A stretch of DNA of 64,000 nucleotides from JAUWCL01 sp964599375 (GTDB lineage: Bacteria > Krumholzibacteriota > Krumholzibacteriia > Krumholzibacteriales > Krumholzibacteriaceae): assembly GCA_964599375.1 (NCBI GenBank), contig CAZREW010000010.1, positions 1 to 64,000 on the forward strand, read 5' to 3'. The notes under the pieces were generated by a model. The model did not search any database, had not been told where the DNA came from, and worked only from the letters and a program-made list of their open reading frames with translations. Both the position numbers and the translations under genes were made by a program. Each line of letters starts with the position of its first letter. Position 1 is the first letter of the stretch. Below are positions 60,903 through 64,000 of the stretch, piece after piece.

Positions 60903-62354
60903 ATGAAAGTCGAGGTCAGGAAGATCGGCGGGTTCCTCTGGGAGATCCCACGCTCGGGCGATATGTTTGTCCCGGGGCGCATCTACGCCGACGATGAGTC
61001 GATGAGATTCCTGCTCGAGGAAAGCAGGACGAAACAGTGGGACGCTCTCGCTCAGGTGCGCAACGTGGCATGCCTTCCCGGGATCGTCGGAGCCTCGATG
61101 GCCATGGCCGACATACATCCGGGGTACGGTTTCCCGATAGGTGGCGTGGGCGCCTTCGATCCGGGCGAGGGAGTCGTGAGCATCGCGGGGGTCGGGTTCG
61201 ACATAAACTGCGGCGTAAGGTCGATGGTCATCGATGTGCCGAAGGAGAGGGTCGAGCTCAACCGAGAGAGGATTGCCGATGAGCTCTTTCAGTCAGTACC
61301 TGCGGGGATGGGATCGACAGGGGCTCTGAGGCTCTCCGTCCGGGAGATCGATATGGTCCTCAGGGAAGGCGCCGCTTTCGCGCTGGAACGTGGATACGGA
61401 GTCGAAGAGGACCTCGAGTATATCGAGGAAGGGGGTGCGGTGGACGGAGCGGACCCGGAGGCTGTCAGCCCGAGAGCCAAGGAGAGACAGCTCAGGCAGG
61501 TAGGGACACTTGGTTCGGGGAACCATTACCTGGAGGTCCAGTACCTCGACGAGATCTTCGACGGGAAAGCCGCCGCAGCATTCGGGCTCTCCGAAGGAGG
61601 GATCGTGGTCAGCATACACACCGGAAGCAGAGCCCTGGGTCACCAGATCGGGACGGATTACCAGTCGGTCCTGAGGAAGGCCTCGCAGAAGTACGGGATA
61701 CCGCTGCCGGAGAGCGAACTGATAGCCGCCCCCATCCAGAGCCCCGAAGGCAGGAGATATATCTCCGCTGTGAGGGCCGGGATAAACTGTGCGTTTGCCA
61801 ACAGGCAGGCGATCTCCGGCCTGGTGCGCGATGTGTTCAAGAGGTTCTTTCATCTGAGCGACGCTCAGATCCGTACTCTTTATGAAGTCGGGCACAACAA
61901 CCTCAAGATGGAGACGCACGAGACGCCGGGCGGGCGCAGGAACCTTCTCGTTCACAGGAAGGGCGCTACGAGGGCGTTCGCGGCCGGGCGGGACGAGTTG
62001 CCCGCGCGGTACCGCGAGGTCGGGCAGCCGGTGCTCGTGGGCGGCACGATGGGAACGTCGTCATTTATCCTCACGGGCACAGAGCAGGGTATGGCCGATA
62101 CCTTCGGAAGCGCCGTGCACGGGGCGGGGAGGATCAAGTCAAGGAAGCAGGCGCTTCGTGATTACCGTGGAGGAGACGTCATCGATGACCTGGCATCCTC
62201 GGGCATAATCGTGCGCACCCACAGCCGGAAAGGCGCAGCGGAAGAAGCGCCCGGCGCTTATAAGGATGTCGAGCGTGTCGTGGCGATAATGGAAGGCGCC
62301 GGTGTAAACCGTCGCGTAGCCAGGCTGCACCCGATGATATGCATCAAGGGATGA
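60903..62354 (+). CDS. rtcB: RNA-splicing ligase RtcB
   Basis: 483 residues. Metal and guanylate residues are visible in M-A-M-A-D-I-H-P-G-Y-G-F-P-I-G-G-V, G-V-G-F-D-I-N-C-G-V-R, L-G-S-G-N-H-Y-L-E-V-Q, V-S-I-H-T-G-S-R-A-L-G-H-Q, V-G-H-N-N-L-K-M-E, H-R-K-G-A-T-R-A-F (guanylylated His region) and G-G-T-M-G-T-S-S. It joins 2',3'-cyclic phosphate or 3'-phosphate RNA ends to 5'-OH ends, in tRNA or damaged RNA repair. Start at 60903 (GAAGG just before) gives the conserved N terminus; the frame is open further upstream inside archease. Its stop abuts that of the convergent gene. Confidence 0.96.
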   Translation: MKVEVRKIGGFLWEIPRSGDMFVPGRIYADDESMRFLLEESRTKQWDALAQVRNVACLPGIVGASMAMADIHPGYGFPIGGVGAFDPGEGVVSIAGVGFDINCGVRSMVIDVPKERVELNRERIADELFQSVPAGMGSTGALRLSVREIDMVLREGAAFALERGYGVEEDLEYIEEGGAVDGADPEAVSPRAKERQLRQVGTLGSGNHYLEVQYLDEIFDGKAAAAFGLSEGGIVVSIHTGSRALGHQIGTDYQSVLRKASQKYGIPLPESELIAAPIQSPEGRRYISAVRAGINCAFANRQAISGLVRDVFKRFFHLSDAQIRTLYEVGHNNLKMETHETPGGRRNLLVHRKGATRAFAAGRDELPARYREVGQPVLVGGTMGTSSFILTGTEQGMADTFGSAVHGAGRIKSRKQALRDYRGGDVIDDLASSGIIVRTHSRKGAAEEAPGAYKDVERVVAIMEGAGVNRRVARLHPMICIKG

Positions 62355-63989
62355 TCAGTCGTCCCCGCATCTGAGCTTGAGCATCAGCGTCTCTCTGGTC
62401 GTATCCGCGAGTGGCTCCCATTCGGCGATGCTTTCCATACGCACCGTACACTTTCCAGAAGATACCCATCGGCTCTCATGGTTGTAGCTCCATCCGAGAT
62501 ACTCGGACCCTCCCGCGCCCTCCGTGGTGATAAGGAACCTGTTCGATATCCCCCCGAAGGCAGCGCCCTGGTCGGCAGGAAGGTCCCTGTCGCCGGCGTT
62601 GGCGTCTACGGGCACCCAGCCGTACCCGGGCAGATAGATCTCGTTCCACCTGTGGAAGACATCGTCGTAGCTCGCGTCGTCACCCCTGACGACGAGGGAC
62701 CCGACGTACCTCGCTGGAACGCCGGCGGCTCTGCAGAGAGCGATGAGCGAAAAGGTGTACTCGGAGCAGGAGCCGTTTTTTCTTTCCAGGACCGTCGGGG
62801 CGGTGTTCCAGCCGCCGGCCAGCTTGTACTCCATATTCTCTATCAGGTACTGGTAGAGCCTGCGTGCCTTCCAGTAAAGGTTCTTTTCGTCTCCCACGGC
62901 ATTCTCCACTATCCCCTTGATGTACGGATTGGTGATGTCGTACTTGATGTCGTCGGCGAGGTATTTCTCCCTTACCTCCTTCGGTATCCTGTCACCGACC
63001 TTCTCCGGCCTGATGAAATACCGGATCGCTGATGCCTCGACGGCCACTTTCATGGTCGCTTCCACGGAAACACCCGGCTCCAGCCCTTCGAATGAGAAAG
63101 AGGCTACCTTCTGCTTCCAGCGGTCTTCCATGAAAACCGGCACGGGGCTGAACTCCGGATCGGCGAGGAGCTTCTGACCGGGCCTGTCGGATGGGACCGC
63201 GAAGAAGATGTCGAGGCTCTCGATCCTTCCGGTGCCGATAGCGTACGCCTCGGTGGTGAAATCGACTAAGGCCCTCCTGGGGTCGCTTGTCCTGTAGAGT
63301 TCATCGTCGAGCGTCACAAGTGTGTAGATCGCATCGTCCTGGTAATCGGCGTTGAGAAGGAAGCCGTCCTTCCAGGTTATTCCCCAGGCAAAAGGGCCAG
63401 GCGCCTCGAGTATCTGGACTACCATGCCCCTGACGGGATCTATCATATAGATGCAGTCCCTGATCCGGTCGGAGCACCAGAGATATCCGCCACCGAATAC
63501 GATCGATCGTGGATCGGTCGCCGGGGCGCGGAAGGAGACGATCGTCGTCCCGTCAGCGGGATCTATGTTGAGGATCATGTCTGTCGAGTTGTCGCATATC
63601 CAGAGGTTCGCGCCGTTCCAGGCGATCCCGGTCGGGCCGGGAGTGGGCGATTCGAGCGTCTTTACCGTCTGGCCTGTCTCCGGGTCGGTGGCGTAGATCG
63701 CTCCGCTTCCGGGGTCGGTGCTCCAGAGGAGGGAGCCGTCCCAGGCTAGCCCGGAAGGGAACCAGCCGGGGGATTCTATCTCGCGCAGCGTCCTGCCGGA
63801 GACGGGATCGATCTCGTAGAACAGGTCGGCCTTTCGGTCGGCGACCCAGAGGGCGCTGCCGGTCCATGCGATCCCGGTTGGGTGACTGATCTCGAGGGGG
63901 ATCTTGTGGTCAACGTCTCCAGGGGCCGCGTAAACGGCCGAGAAAACGGCGAGGAGCAAGAGCGCTGTCAGGGATATCTTACGGATCAT
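62355..63989 (-). CDS. Secreted propeller-transglutaminase-like protein
   Basis: 544 residues with a signal peptide (L-T-A-L-L-L-L-A-V-F-S-A-V-Y-A). Residues about 30-230 are five or six repeats of G-I-A-W-x-G-x-x-L-W-x-x-D / I-D-P-x-x-G-x-x-V, an NHL/YVTN-like propeller. A sandwich region follows, then a transglutaminase-like core with a complete triad: Cys408 (N-G-S-C-S-E-Y), His446 (V-F-H-R-W-N-E) and Asp462 (P-V-D-A-N). Such enzymes hydrolyse or crosslink peptides outside the cell. AGGAAAGG stands before the ATG 11 bases from the window edge. Substrate unknown. Confidence 0.85.
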   Translation of the reverse strand: MIRKISLTALLLLAVFSAVYAAPGDVDHKIPLEISHPTGIAWTGSALWVADRKADLFYEIDPVSGRTLREIESPGWFPSGLAWDGSLLWSTDPGSGAIYATDPETGQTVKTLESPTPGPTGIAWNGANLWICDNSTDMILNIDPADGTTIVSFRAPATDPRSIVFGGGYLWCSDRIRDCIYMIDPVRGMVVQILEAPGPFAWGITWKDGFLLNADYQDDAIYTLVTLDDELYRTSDPRRALVDFTTEAYAIGTGRIESLDIFFAVPSDRPGQKLLADPEFSPVPVFMEDRWKQKVASFSFEGLEPGVSVEATMKVAVEASAIRYFIRPEKVGDRIPKEVREKYLADDIKYDITNPYIKGIVENAVGDEKNLYWKARRLYQYLIENMEYKLAGGWNTAPTVLERKNGSCSEYTFSLIALCRAAGVPARYVGSLVVRGDDASYDDVFHRWNEIYLPGYGWVPVDANAGDRDLPADQGAAFGGISNRFLITTEGAGGSEYLGWSYNHESRWVSSGKCTVRMESIAEWEPLADTTRETLMLKLRCGDD

Positions 63990-64000
63990 ATCCTTTCCTC

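Noticed and set aside
1..64000. CRISPR arrays, insertion sequences, prophage or integrase genes
   Set aside because: No regularly spaced short repeats, transposase motifs or attachment sites were seen; the only long repeat is the paralogous gene pair.

Overview
The window is about 64 kb of chromosome, roughly 55-58% G+C by eye. It comes from a Gram-negative-type, probably uncultured bacterium, most likely of the FCB/Krumholzibacteriota-Zixibacteria-Eisenbacteria sphere. Evidence for this: several secreted proteins end in the FlgD-like sorting tail (QNYPNPFNP ... WDG.D ... SG.YF.RL ... RKM.LLR), there are lipoproteins and outer-membrane barrels, GTG/TTG starts are frequent, and metabolism is mixed. 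Taxonomy is an inference from these traits, not from a marker gene. There is no rRNA, CRISPR array, phage or insertion sequence, and no gene-free stretch longer than 300 bases.

Layout. 1-14.2 kb is mostly envelope and secreted proteins: the end of a beta-helix protein, a DUF2975/HTH pair with an apparently leaderless regulator, a tandem rhodanese lipoprotein, two long tail-to-tail paralogous DUF2341-propeller proteins, a DUF2378 protein, an SGNH-like protein, a GH97 glycosidase and a large propeller protein. 14.4-23.4 kb is the most striking block. It holds a molybdenum-cofactor-sulfurase-like class V aminotransferase, TusA, an ArsR regulator, an MvhD-like subunit, an HdrA with an inserted GltD-type NADPH module, a second HdrA, a small winged-helix protein, a QmoC-like HdrC-membrane fusion and DsrE2. 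Together these look like a sulfane-sulfur relay coupled to a NADPH/Fe-S/quinone electron-transfer complex. No HdrB, Dsr or Apr gene lies in the window.

23.4-31.7 kb carries a GNAT enzyme, a phosphotransfer-receiver protein without a kinase ATPase domain, an acyl-CoA dehydrogenase with a probable ATC start, acetoacetyl-CoA synthetase and an M14-like peptidase. 31.2-35.4 kb is a signalling operon (SpoIIE-type phosphatase, Ser/Thr kinase with TPRs, lipoprotein). At 35.6-38.4 kb lies a DnaE-like protein whose polymerase active-site motifs are missing but which ends in a consensus beta-clamp-binding motif. tRNA-Glu follows.

38.6-48.9 kb holds MtfA, an MscS channel, a barrel protein, HD hydrolase, TrmH methyltransferase, a LuxR-type regulator, a release-factor-like protein (baeRF family) with a hairpin over its Shine-Dalgarno site, a B12-type radical SAM enzyme and a secreted GH13 amylase. 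49-64 kb is largely housekeeping: asparagine synthetase, amidase, an M3-like metallopeptidase, the threonine-degradation pair Tdh-Kbl, a K+-dependent-type membrane pyrophosphatase, YchF, archease, RtcB and a transglutaminase-like secreted protein running off near the right edge.
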